The translations under genes were made by a program, and so were the position numbers. Under the pieces are notes generated by a model that was not told the origin of the DNA, did no database searches, and saw only the letters and a list, made by a program, of their open reading frames with translations. This document shows positions 24,811 through 35,951 of a DNA stretch of 64,000 nt, piece by piece. The stretch is from Chlorops oryzae. Taxonomy: Eukaryota > Arthropoda > Insecta > Diptera > Chloropidae. The stretch spans positions 99,033,785 through 99,097,784 of the forward strand of contig CM035807.1 in assembly GCA_020466095.1 (NCBI GenBank), given 5' to 3'. Within the stretch, counting starts at the first letter, position 1. Each line of letters opens with the position of its first letter.

Positions 24811-26259
24811 TCCCTCTTAAGTTGGACACTTAAATGTTCATTTGTCCCGAAAGAGCTTTAGTAAAAAAAATTCATGATGATTTTGAAAATTCGTTGTTTC
24901 CTTGGATATTTGAAACCACTTTTTGAATGGTATAAAAGTATCGTGGTACTGGATTTTGAAGGCAAATTTAACCTTTAGCAGATATATGGAAATGAAAATA
25001 GAAAATGGTCATGACTTAACTAAGACCCTCTTTTTTCATATCTCAAAATGGTCCTTTAGCGAAATTTTGTCCAAAATGTTGAAAAAAAATTTCTAAATTT
25101 TGCATCTTTTCGATGGCAAAAATACCCTTGAAACTATAACCAAGTATAAGAAAATGTTACGATTGCATAGGAAAGGTCTGACAATTCTCTGTCAAACTGC
25201 ATTTAAAATTTTATCTTGCATTTAAGCATTTACAACCAATTTTGTTTCTTTAACAACAGCAAAAAATTTTAATTTTCCTTTGGGCTATAACTCTTCAGAG
25301 GTGCATTTGGCAACGTATAAAAAATGTTATCGAACGATAAAAAGTTTGACAATCCGAAAATTAAATTTTTCTTCAATTAACTGTTATAGGGAAAAATGAA
25401 ATATTTTTTACAAAAATTTTTTTTTGAAACTGTTAGGTCTTAGACCCCCCCAATGAATTTTTTTTAATACAAACTTGATAGTTATACCGTCCGAATTTTT
25501 TTCTCTATACTTATATAGTAACTGTTATGTCTCTGGTTTTTTGTTATTCAATTCCTGAAGAGTTGTTTTTTTAGCTTTGCTTCGCATGTTAAATTGTTAA
25601 TATCACCATTATTGATTCATTCGTTATATTTCTCTTTTGTATTCAGTTGAAAGCAAATACATACACCAATCGCACGCTAATCAAAAAAAAATCTTCCTTC
25701 TCAAAAAAACAATTACCTTTTGAAGCCTGTAAAAAAAAATTTCTTGTACAAATTTATAGAATTCCTAATGAACCGCTGTATCAATCAATATATATGTTAA
25801 TTTTTTGGGTTTTGGTTTCCCAGCAGTAAAATGCAATCAAACATGAATGAATGTATTGAAATGTAGCACATTTCCTTTTGACATTCTTCGTATGCGTAAA
25901 TCATCACTAATAAACTTGAAATGAATTTTTTCAGTGTACTTTCACAAAGGTCGATTTGTTTTCCAATCAATGCCAGAAATTAAAATGTTGCCGTCATCAA
26001 ACATTCAAACCGCTCGTCAATAGTTCTTGTCACTGATGAAAATGCAAATCTGACTTAAAATAATATTGAACAATCCTCATTTGGGATTTGTCACGTCGAT
26101 CGTTAAAATTGATGTTAAAAAATTTATGCGCTGCTCGAGCAGATTCGGGGCTTCATGATTCATGATGATGATTGCTTATTATGCAAAATATGTCAATAAA
26201 ACAGTGATGGCAATATCTACAAATTTCATAAATTTCGAGTTTTATGTTTTCAAATTATG
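24811..26259. repeat. Duplicated segment, copy A
   Basis: Matches 27498-28781 in the same order and orientation. The right part (about 25540-26259) is almost identical, differing by scattered single-base indels. The left part is much more ragged, and about 230 bp near 25300-25540 are replaced by other sequence in copy B. Non-coding and AT-rich. It is followed at once by the Tc1-type element and the mariner. Confidence 0.85.
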
Positions 26260-26269
26260 TACATACATA

Positions 26270-26501
26270 CAGTCTGTCAAGAAATTGTTTTTACATGTGA
26301 AAAAAGTTATATATTCTATTTTTGTTGAGTCAAAATGTTAATATCGTTAGATGTTTGCTTAATTTATTTTATTGATTTCACATAACTACATATTTTGCTA
26401 AAGAATCGTAAAAAAATGTGCACATTCAAAGCAAAAAAAGGAGAGAAAAAAATAAAACATATAACTTTTTTGACATGTAAAAACAATTTCTTGACAGACT
26501 G
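26270..26501. mobile_element. 232-bp Tc1/mariner-type MITE
   Basis: Terminal inverted repeats of about 44 bp begin CAGTCTGTCAAGAAATTG and continue through TTTTTACATG to AAAAAAGTTATAT on both sides, with one or two mismatches. TA is duplicated at 26268-26269 and 26502-26503, as expected for Tc1/mariner insertion. The interior is AT-rich and non-coding, so the element depends on a transposase from elsewhere. Confidence 0.85.
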
Positions 26502-26503
26502 TA

Positions 26504-27461
26504 ACAGGTTGGCTGATAAGTCCCCGGTCTGACACATAGATGGCGTCGATAGTATTAAATGCATATTATTTTTATATAGTGGCAACCTTCAAATGATTCG
26601 TGTCAAAATTTGACGTCTGTAAGTCAATTAGTTTGTGAGATAGAGCGTCTTTTGTGAAGCAACTTTTGTTATTGTGAAAAAAATGGAAAAAAAGGAATTT
26701 CGTGTTTTGATAAAAATACTGTTTTCTGAAGGGAAAAAATACAGTGGAAGCATAAACTTGGCTTGATAATGAGTTTCCGGACTCTGCCCCAGGAAAATCA
26801 ACAATAATTGATTGGTATGCAAAATTCAAGCGTGGTGAAATGAGCACGGAGGACGGTGAACGCAGTGGACGCCCGAAAGAGGTGGTTACCGACGAAAACA
26901 TCAAAAAAATTCACAAAATGATTTTGAATAACCGTAAAATGAAGTTGATTGAGATAGCAGAGGCCTTAAAGATATCAAAGGAACGTGTTGGTCATATCAT
27001 TCATCAATATTTGGATATGAAAAAGCTCTGTGCTAAATGGGTGCCGCGCGAGCTCACATTTGACCAAAAACAACAACGTGTTGATGATTCTGAGTGGTGT
27101 TTGCAGCTGTTAACTCGCAATACACCCGCGTTTTTGCGTCGATATGGGACAATGGATGAAACATGGCTCTATCACTACACTCCTGAGTCCAATCGACAGT
27201 CGGCTGAGTGGACAGCGATCGGTGAACCGTCTCCGAAGCGTGGAAAGACTCAAAAGTCCGCTGGCAAAGTAATGGCCTCTGTTTTTTGGGATGGGCATGG
27301 AATAATTTTTATCGATTATCTTGAGAAGGGAAAAACCATCAACAGTGACTATTATATGTCGTTATTGGAGCGTTTGAAGGTCGAAATCGCGGCAAAACGG
27401 CCCCTAATTGATTGGTATGCAAAATTCAAGCGTGGTGAAATGAGCACGGAGGACGGTGAAC
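26504..27461 (+). pseudogene. Truncated irritans-type mariner transposon
   Basis: The left end ACAGGTTGGCTGATAAGTCC is the terminal repeat typical of irritans-subfamily mariners such as Himar1. The transposase frame starts at 26683, shifts frame before 26740 and carries an in-frame stop at 26753-26755. It then stays open from 26840 to about 27404, with the helix-turn-helix region, a WVPREL-type linker and MDETW holding the first catalytic Asp (codon 27155). It breaks off just before the second catalytic Asp. There it jumps to a second, exact 57-bp copy of its own 26805-26861 sequence (27405-27461). No right terminal repeat is present, so the copy cannot move or make active enzyme. Confidence 0.9.
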
Positions 27462-27497
27462 CAGTGCGATCCTCCTCTTTCTCTCATTGTAAAAGGT

Positions 27498-28781
27498 TCC
27501 CTCTTAAGTGGACATATTTCTTTGTCCCGTAAGAGCTTAGTAAAAAAAATTCATGATGATTTTGAAATTCGTTGTTTCCTGAGGTTAAACCACTTATAAG
27601 GTATAAAGTATGTGGTACGGATTTGAAGGAAATTTACAGCAGATTTGGAAATAAAATAGAAAAGTATGACTTAATAAGACCTTTTTCATACCAAAATGCT
27701 TGCAAAGTCAAAAAATGTGAAAAAAATTTCTAAATTTTGCCTTTGATGGCAAAAATACCCTTGAAACTATAATCAAGTATAAGAAAATGTTACATGCATA
27801 GAAAGGTCTGACAATTCTCTGTCAAACTGCATTTAAACTTTTATCTTGCATTTAAGCGTTTAGGCGTAAACAATTTTTTTCTTTAACAACAGCAAATTTT
27901 TTTCTTTGGGCTATAACTCTTCAGGGGTGCATTTGCGACCCCGTCCCCCCCTCACATACGATTTTTTGTTCGTCTTGGCATCCTCTATCACCCTGATCCG
28001 GATGTACTAGCTCTCGTGAATCACCTGTATATCGGTCTGATCTAATAGTTTAAAGAGTCTTTTTGTTATTCAATTCCTGAAGAGTTTTTTTTTAGATTTG
28101 CTTCGCATGTTAAATTGTTAATATCACCATTATCTGATTCATTCGTTATATTTCTCTATTGTATTCAGTTGAAAGCAAATACATACACCAATCGCACGCT
28201 AATAAAAAAACTCTTCTTTCTCAAAAAAAAATTATCTTTTGAAGCCTGTAAAAAAAAATTATTTTACAAATTTATAGAATTCCTAATGAACCGCTGTATC
28301 AATCAATATATATGTTAATTTTTTGGGTTTTGGTTTCCCAGCAGTAAAATGCAATCAAACATGAATGAATGTATTGAAATGTAGCACATTTCCTTTTGAC
28401 ATTCTTCGTATGCGTAAATCATCACTAATAAACTTGAAATGAATTTTTTCAGTGTACTTTCACAAAGGTCGATTTGTTTTCCAATCAATGCCAGAGAATT
28501 AAAATGTTGCCGTCATGCAAACATTCAAGACCGCTCGTCAATAGTTCTTGTCAACTGATGAAAATGCAAATCTGACTTAAAATAATATTGAACAATCCTC
28601 ATTTGGGATTTGTCACGTCGAACGTTAAAATTGATGTTAAAAAATTTATGCGCTGCTCGAGCAGATTCGGGGCTTCATGATTCATGATGATGATTGCTTA
28701 TTATGCAAAATATGTCAATAAAACATTGATAGCAATATCTACAAATTTCATAAATTTCGAGTTTTATGTTTTCAAATTATG
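27498..28781. repeat. Duplicated segment, copy B
   Basis: Second copy of 24811-26259, placed directly after the broken mariner. The first 450 bp carry many short deletions relative to copy A. About 27940-28060 is unrelated to copy A. From about 28070 on it is nearly identical to copy A. It ends where copy A meets the Tc1-type element. Confidence 0.85.
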
Positions 28782-28805
28782 ACATATATCGAAAATTATT
28801 CATAT

Positions 28806-28920
28806 CCCAGCCGAAAATTTAAGCATGCATGACAAAGTCATCGATGATTTTCATCAATTATATGCAGAGGAAAATGGAATTACTTCCCAGTTCTAATGAC
28901 ACTGTCATCGAAGATGGGTG
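28806..28920. mobile_element. Fragment related to the element at 35952-36517
   Basis: Starts CCCAGCCGAAAATTT and continues with GCATGACAAAGTCATC, which matches, in inverse orientation, the right end of the 566-bp element at 35952-36517. Only one end is convincing. Confidence 0.5.
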
Positions 28921-28983
28921 CTGTTATTTTTAGTTTTATTTTTTTTTAAGCTCGCCAAATGAGAAGATTAGCCCATACATAGG

Positions 28984-29220
28984 TCTGTCACGGCTCAGTG
29001 GATAGAGCGTGCGCCGGGCAATCCGAAAGGCTCAAGTTCGAATCCACAGGAAGAGTGAGAAAGAGAGAGAGAATGTGGAAAAATGGTTACATTCGAAAGA
29101 GAAAATAGTATAAGGGAAAAAGTGTTCTACACTTGAGAATGAAAAAAGAACTTTGACTCCGGGCTCCCTCTCTAGACGGACTTTTCTCGAAAAAATTACC
29201 AAAAAAAAAAATAATAGTAA
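28984..29220 (+). mobile_element. tRNA-derived SINE (second family)
   Basis: The head is tRNA-like: an A-box-like CGGCTCAGTGGATAGAGCG (28991-29009) and a B-box AGTTCGAATCC (29035-29045) are spaced as in a tRNA gene. The acceptor stem does not pair properly, so I do not call a functional tRNA. A GA-rich body of about 150 bp follows, ending in an A-run and AATAATAGTAATAAT, typical of a SINE tail. Confidence 0.7.
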
Positions 29221-29441
29221 TAATATCTTCAGATTCGTGTTTTTCTACCCGAAAATAGTCTTATCTGAACTTTTCATTGAGAAAAAAAAAATTGTGGCAT
29301 TAGAGGGTTAATGCTGTTACAGCTTTGCGCAATAATTCCTATGAACTCATTAAAAAAAAGTTTTTTTTGAAACCTCTTAGGTACCGTATAGATACCAGAT
29401 ATCTATTATATGTATATAATATTATCTACTTTAAAAAACAG

Positions 29442-29530
29442 CGTTCGCCCGAGCGGGGATTAGAACTCCAGGACTGCGGATTGGTAGGCGCTCACTGTAT
29501 CCACTGCGTCACGAATGGCATGGACGGCTT
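29442..29530 (-). mobile_element. tRNA-derived SINE head, minus strand
   Basis: On the minus strand, TGACGCAGTGGATACAGTG (A-box region) and GAGTTCTAATCC (B-box region) stand in tRNA-like order and spacing. It resembles the head at 28984 but has diverged. No clear body or tail, so this is a fragment. Confidence 0.6.
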
Positions 29531-29545
29531 ATTAAAATAAAAAGA

Positions 29546-31734
29546 AGAAAAAGAAATAATAAAAACCGAAACGTTTCATTTCCATTTTGTACCTATTCCG
29601 TACCGTGAAAGCCGGCGATTACTCCGAACTTCGATGAGCAACCCATGAACGTGTCACTAGTGAATGCCGATGCCATTCATATTGAAACGTCACTAGAGGT
29701 GAGGGTTTGAATTGGAAGTTCCCGTAGCGGCAATGTCGTGCTGAGAGTAATCGATTCTGCCATCGGGACATTCTCGGCAGGGTCATTTTTAAGAGCAGTC
29801 AAAATACGATGCCGGTTTTTGAAAATTTCCGTGCACGCGGCGATTTCAAATTGAATCGAAATAGCTACACAAATTTCATTTGATTTCGTTGCATGGGAGC
29901 AATAAATGCCAGTTCCATACAAATAATAAAAACCGGCGATTGTTTTCACACACAAACCAATTCGGATCAAAATTTCATGAGATTAAATTATTACGCCGTG
30001 AAGTATACTTTGTTATTTCGAGTGACTTATTTTTTCAAAAAAGCGATAAGGAATTAACTGAAGCTTAAATCAATTAATTTTCATAAATGAATTCGGCTTG
30101 GAAAAGAAAAAATCACAAATATTGTAGAAAGGTCCCTTCAAGCGCAAAAGATAAACGACCGTACTGAAAAGGACTCTTAAAAAAATTAAAATAAAAAATG
30201 ATATAAAATATAAGAAATAAATACGAGAAATTAATTCGTTTTTTTGTTCTGTTCTCAGTACAACTACTCGCGATACATAAAAAAGGTTGTACTGGAAATG
30301 TCAAGCGCATTGGATTTTTGGTATGTGTGAGGCGAAACAAAGCCATCGCGAGTATGGCACAAAGGCTGGGATATGCTTCATTAATGTCGAGTGGGGGTAA
30401 AGCGTAACGAGTATCGTTCCGATTCCAGATCACTGCGCATGCAATCAGCCATGGAGCCATTAAGAGTGCGACGGGAACAATTGCGCGTAACCACAAAAAC
30501 AAGGCGGTAACCCTTATGAACATACAGTTCATATTGTCAGCTGGCAACAGTTGCAGGCAGGCCCTGCACGCATCCACACACGCGCCCACAAACCCACTCA
30601 TACACAGATGCATGCACGAATGCACATTTGACAGCATATAACGTCCCTGTATTTACCTAATGGACCGCATCCAAACACAACACCCACAACTGAAAACTGT
30701 AAGCTTAAGCAATCTTAACTGCAATAGCGCCTAAAAGCAGACAGCATTTTTTTTTTTTTTTGGCTTACATGCATTCGTCTACCTCTCGATTGCTGTTCGC
30801 TCGAACATTTTGCGATATGCAAAGCCGATTTTTCAACTTTTTTTTTCTTTTTGGTTTTTTGTACTCGTGTGATTGCCTTTCGGATTTCTTCGATTGCTTC
30901 AGATTCGGATTAAGAGTGAAAAATCTCGAAGTGCAAACTTCTAAAGCGGAGAATGTTGAAAGGATCCTGAAACGCAACAGAGAGTTTCGGCATCAAAATA
31001 TTATCGTACAGTAGCCATAGAGAACACTGGACTAAGCTTCTTTTACTACAAAACCTACAGATGGAAACGAGTGAAAATTCTGAGAGGACTTAAGTGATAA
31101 AGCGAAAGGATTCAAAAAAAAAAATGGTTGAAATCACTTCTTGAGATTTTGGGTGAATTAAACTTTAATGATTCGTTGAACTGAAATCTCTAAAAAGTTC
31201 AATATCTTTTTGGGCTTTGTGTAAGGTTGACCCCACTTTCTGGAACTCATCGTTCATGAAAGCGTTCACTTTGCTGGGAAACAACTGTGAACGTACAAAT
31301 TCTAGCAAATCTCTCAAAGGATATTGAGGACTTTTCCATGCATAACGATTTTATTTGCAAAAATTCACAACAAGTTTTTCAAATGACTGTCCGACACTCT
31401 CAACCCATTCGCAAACATATGAGCATAAAATTCTCGACCACTTCAATAATTTGTTCCAACAAAATCCCTTTCGAACACATCCTTCATGTTGCTCTTGTGA
31501 TTAAGCTTTTCAATTTTTGCATGGCCATGCTCATAATAAAACTGTGCAAACACTGACCATGCGAAGTGGTCCGAGGAATCTCATTCACCCCCTTCCTTTC
31601 GCTGGCCGAACTGAAAAGTTTCGATGAAAATGCTGCTTTCAAGGATGCTTCGCATTAATCCAACTAATATTCTCATAAGAAGACTGCTTGTTGGAGTGCA
31701 TATTTACCATAGTTGCTTGGCCATTTTTTGTTTT
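29546..31734. other. Non-coding stretch with one long frame
   Basis: No gene recognised. The longest frame (30113-30637, minus, 174 codons) is hydrophobic with several Cys and Trp. Its tail is Phe/Tyr-rich from an AT-rich tract. I cannot match it to a family and do not annotate it as a gene. Confidence 0.4.
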
Positions 31735-31742
31735 GCTTACAT

Positions 31743-32154
31743 CGGAGCTGGATTAAGGGTTTGGGGCTCTTTGGCCGGCTGTTAAGTAAGGGCAACTTTT
31801 TCTTTTAAAAAACATACTATTTGCACTGAGAGTAAAAACTGAATTCTATGTTCCCATACGAAACCATTGACCACAATAAAAAAATATTAAAATTATCTGA
31901 AAAAAATAATATGAAAATTACAAAGATTTTAAAAGCTTTTTTGGAATGTATTTGCGAACCTTGTAGCTTTAAAATTTTCCGAATTTTTCGACTTCCTATT
32001 TTATGACCCTCTTGAATACCTGAAATTTCTGAATACTGAAAATACTTGTATTTTTCATTTAATTAGGTATTTATTTATTTAGGTTACGATTTGCGGATCT
32101 AAATTTAGGTCTCCTAGGCCAAAATTTCGCGTTCCATCCTTTAATCCGGCCCTG
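31743..32154. mobile_element. 412-bp hAT-type MITE
   Basis: The left end CGGAGCTGGATTAAGGG and the right end (reverse complement CAGGGCCGGATTAAAGG) are imperfect inverted repeats. They are flanked by a perfect 8-bp target duplication GCTTACAT at 31735-31742 and 32155-32162. An 8-bp duplication and CAGGG-type end fit the hAT superfamily. The interior is non-coding. Confidence 0.85.
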
Positions 32155-32162
32155 GCTTACAT

Positions 32163-33881
32163 AGTAAGCGATCACTTGGCAAAAGTTCTATGAATGAATG
32201 AGGTCAAACGAGTTCAGTGCTTCTTTGGATGGATTTCAGTTCTCTTTCAATTTGAATGATTGGAATGAAGAGAAAGCAAATGAATATCTTTTCAGAATGA
32301 ACACGTAATGCTTCCATTAAAAATATAACTTTGAAAAGATAAATATTGAAATTATCCTTCGTTTCATGAGAATTCAATTCCATTTAATATTCTCTCAAAC
32401 ATTATTCGATATTTCAAGAGGGGCAGAAATTATTTAAACTCATCTAAAATTAGGCATAGACAATGTTTACAATATTTCCGATATTAAGTAAATAATCTAT
32501 TCATTCGTATAAGTTTCCCTACTTAATATATGCGAGGGGCTGTGGAATTATCTTCCAGCTCGGACGTGGATGTTAGTTGTGTCTTTCTTTCTGTTTCTGT
32601 TCTTCTTTGTCTTTCCATTTTTAGTGGTATCACAATGAGACCATGTGAGACATAAGTGTGTCATCCTTGGTGGTAGCCACACTAACCAACCAACCAACTT
32701 AATATATCATTCACTAAAGGGTTAAAAGAAAATTCTGAAACATCTTGGAAATGAAAAGATGTCCGTCCTCACAGGCTTGCTTAATAGAAATTTATTTTTT
32801 AAAATTTATTCCCGCCTTGTCTTGCGTAGTGAGTTTCCAGTGACGTTGTCAAAGTTTGGTAGTCAACTGAAAATTTGCCGTTTGGAAGAGTTTGGGAAAA
32901 TCTTTCATTCCCTGCGTTAGTATTGGAACCACCTTTCATTGCATAAAGTTCCTTTCCTTACTGTGATATTCTCACCTTTGGTTATTTAAGTTGCTTGAAA
33001 ACATTTTTCTTCAAAAAAGTAAGAAATTTTCACCACAAACTTTTCCGGTAAACAAAAAAAAACTTTTTCGACTTCAATGGTTTGCTGGCAAAAGCAATAA
33101 ATGCTGGCAAAATATTCATTTTATTTTTCCTTCAGGGAACTCATTCTAAATTTTATGTATCGTAGAGAATCCGTTTAATTGTACTCTGAAAATAATTGAA
33201 AATTTCCAAGAATTGTGGATATGTGGCAATTGTTAACACATGCGAAATAAAGATAATTGCAAACTAAGTTGCTTAGCGCAGTTGCTAATGCTGAGCAGTT
33301 TATTCTTTAACCGCAACAAATTCTATGAAGTCTGCTCTTTTGCTTCATGGCAAAAGATCTTCCCATATTAAATGCCTTTTCAAGTGAATTTTGCTTCGGA
33401 AAGGACCGTAAGAAGGCTAATTAAATTAGCAGATAGTGGCTTCCTAATTAAGTGAGTGCATGAAAGTTCTGAAGATACTTGTATCCATTCGATTCAAACT
33501 TTCTCTTTAAACTCAAGCACACTTCTCAGAACTCAGATTTAAACGCTTGACACGTTGGTTTGCTCATTCGAAGAGTTTCCAGTGCAAAAGCTTAATAAAA
33601 AACATTGCAATAAAATTTGAATTAATTGAATTCATTCTTGGAAAGAAATTTAAAATCTTGAAATTGAATATCAGCAGCATCGACTAGACTAAAGTGCTTC
33701 CTCACTTGGCAATTAATGCGCTTTTAAAAAGTATTTTGGTTTCGTTTTCCAAATGTGGTTGATCAAAAAACATTTTCAGCAAGCAAAATTGTTCTTGATA
33801 GAAAGTTTTAGAAACAAGAAATCTTGCTTCTTCAGGAAGTCAAAGCGCTTTACATGCTAAGAGGCGAAGCACCTGAAAGAG
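32163..33881. other. Non-coding stretch
   Basis: No gene recognised. It holds one SINE fragment (32545-32696, listed separately). Confidence 0.5.
32545..32696 (+). mobile_element. SINE 3' fragment (TTAGG-tail family)
   Basis: Matches the body and 3' block of the SINE at 47868-48050: GGACGTGGATGTTAGTTG, then GGTATCACAA, then GTGTGTCATCCTTGGTGGTA, then GCCACACTAACC, with a short ACCA-type tail. The tRNA-like head is missing. Confidence 0.75.
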
Positions 33882-34126
33882 CAAGGGCGGACTGGGGGTC
33901 AAAGGGCCCACCGGGCGTTTGAAAAACGGGGCCCCGTTACATAAGAAAAAAAAAACGTAACAGCTAAAAAACTGGTAAAATTTGGTTTTTAAGTTTACCT
34001 GAAATAAACTTCATAAATAAAAAAAAAAAAAAAAAAAAAGCCTTACTCCATGACTATTGATACCAGATACAGCGCACTGGGGGCCCACCGGGTTGCTCGG
34101 TTGCCCGGTGGCCCAGTCCGCTCCTG
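33882..34126. mobile_element. 245-bp hAT-type MITE
   Basis: The left end CAAGGGCGGACTGGG and the right end (reverse complement CAGGAGCGGACTGGG) are inverted repeats that continue inward through GGGCCCACCGGGC-type sequence. The likely 8-bp target duplication is degraded (TGAAAGAG and TTAAGGAG). An A-tract at about 34019-34039 lies in the middle. Non-coding. Confidence 0.75.
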
Positions 34127-34535
34127 TTAAGGAGACACCAATTGAAGCTCTAGTAAAGGGGAAGCAAGTTGGCAGTCTAAGAAGCCGCATTAATCCTCTT
34201 ATAGATTTAAAAAAAAATACTTTTAGATGATTTAAATGTGAAATTTGTTCTTTTTTGACTGAGAGCTCACTGATGGAGCAAATAGTTCAATATACTGAAG
34301 GGGAAAATTTTAAAAATTTAAAGCAATTAGATACTGTGAAATGTGAGATTATTTTGAATTTTTAACTAAATATAAATTTCCGTAAGAGTTTGATTAAAAT
34401 AACGTGAGACGAAATTTCATTAAAAATTGAAATCACAGGAGGGCGTACGTATGTACGTTGGTCCCAAAACGAATACTTTACCTATTAATGTTGCAAGAAC
34501 GTTCCGAGAAGTGTTAACCCGTGAAATATTGAACA
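34127..34535. other. Non-coding spacer
   Basis: Nothing recognised between the hAT-type MITE and the mariner. Confidence 0.5.
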
Positions 34536-34537
34536 TA

Positions 34538-35823
34538 TTAGGTGTAGTAAAAAGAAATCCATTATTTTTCCAATAGATGGCGTTATTTATCTGCATCTCG
34601 CGTTGTATAAGTCCGATCGTGTTCCGCTAGGGGGCATTAGAAAGATGACAGTTCCTACTAAAAAAGCTTTTTTGACACTTTTTTGATTGATTGATTCAGT
34701 TTTGTTTGAGAGCTTGTCAAAGATGGACATCAGCAAAGAGAAAATTCGCTACATTTTACAGTTTTTCTTCGATAAAGGAGAAAACGCAAGCCAGGCGGCT
34801 GAAAATGTGAATAGCGTTTATGGACCTGATACTGTAACAGCCAATCATGCGCAATTTTGGTTTCGTCGATTCGTTCCGGTAACTTCGATGTCAAGGATGC
34901 ACCACGCACTGGAAGGCCAATTGTCGAAAATGTCGATAAAATCATGGAAATTATCGAGTCCGACCGTCATGTTAGCACTGTTTCGATTGCAAAAGAGCTA
35001 AAGATTGCACAAAAAACCGTTTGGAACCATTTGAATAAGGCTGGATACAAAAAGAAGCTCGATGTATGGGTGCCACACGAGTTAAACGCAAAAAAACCTC
35101 ATAGACCGAATTTCCATCTGCGAATCGCTGCTGAACCGCAACAAAATCGACCCATTTCTGAAGCGGTTGGTGACTGGTGATGAAAAGTGGGTCACTTACG
35201 ACAACGTCAAGCGAAAACGGTCGTGGTCGAAACACGGTGAACCGGCGGAAACGGTGGCCAAGCCAGGATTGACGGCCAGGAAGGTTTTGCTGTGTGTTTG
35301 GTGGGATTGGCAGGGAATTATCTACTATGAGCTGCTCCCATACGGCAAAACTCTTAACTCGGAACTCTACTGTCAACAATTGGACCGTCTGAAGGAAGCA
35401 ATCGCCCATAAGCGGCCAGCTTTGGCCAATAGAGAGGAATTGTGTTCCATCAGGACAACGCCAGGCCACACACATCGATAGTGACTCGCCAGAAGCTCCG
35501 GAGTTTGGTTGGGAGGTTCTTCTGCATCCACCTTATAGTCCGGACCTGACACCAAGTGATTACCATCTGTTCCTGTCCATGGCGAACAATTTTGCTGGTG
35601 AAACATTCGCTTCAAGAGAGGCTTCTGAAATTCGACTGTCTCAATTTTTTGCTAATAGGAACGAGGGCTTCTATGAGAGAAGCATAATGAAATTACCTTT
35701 AAAATGGCAACAAGTTATCGAACAAAACGGCGCATATTTGACCTAAATCGGGTCATTCTAACTATCTTAAATAAAGCCCTCAATTTAATGCAAAAATAAT
35801 GGATTTCTTTTTACTACACCTAA
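34538..35823 (+). mobile_element. Full-length 1286-bp mariner transposon
   Basis: Perfect 32-bp terminal inverted repeats starting TTAGGTGTAGTAAAAAGAAA, flanked by TA at 34536-34537 and 35824-35825. The length is that of a standard mariner. It encloses one damaged transposase gene on the plus strand (34723-35746). Intact, matching ends suggest either recent arrival or mobilisation in trans. Confidence 0.95.
34723..35746 (+). pseudogene. mariner transposase, frameshifted
   Basis: Would catalyse cut-and-paste transposition. It starts MDISKEKIRY and ends NGAYLT before TAA. It has the paired helix-turn-helix region, a WVPHEL linker, and all three catalytic Asp codons: GDEKW at 35179-35181, HQDNARPH at 35454-35456 and SPDLTPSDYH at 35558-35560, the DD34D layout once frames are corrected. 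Four one-base shifts break the frame, near 34872, 35090, 35443 and 35505, so no full protein can be made. The subfamily is not irritans; I cannot place it more precisely. Confidence 0.9.
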
Positions 35824-35914
35824 TATTGTTTGGGGTACGAGTTCTCGAAAGTTGGAAATTGATCAATGTTGCTTCAGAACAATTGGCGAGAGTGCTGCAT
35901 TGCCTCGCACATCC

Positions 35915-35936
35915 TCACACACACACGCACACACAT
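35915..35936. repeat. (CA)n microsatellite
   Basis: A short, slightly interrupted CA run just before the 566-bp TIR element. Confidence 0.75.
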
Positions 35937-35951
35937 GCATGCGTATATATT

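Noticed and set aside
28984..29055. Functional tRNA gene
   Set aside because: A- and B-box-like motifs are present, but the acceptor stem does not pair and a SINE body and tail follow.
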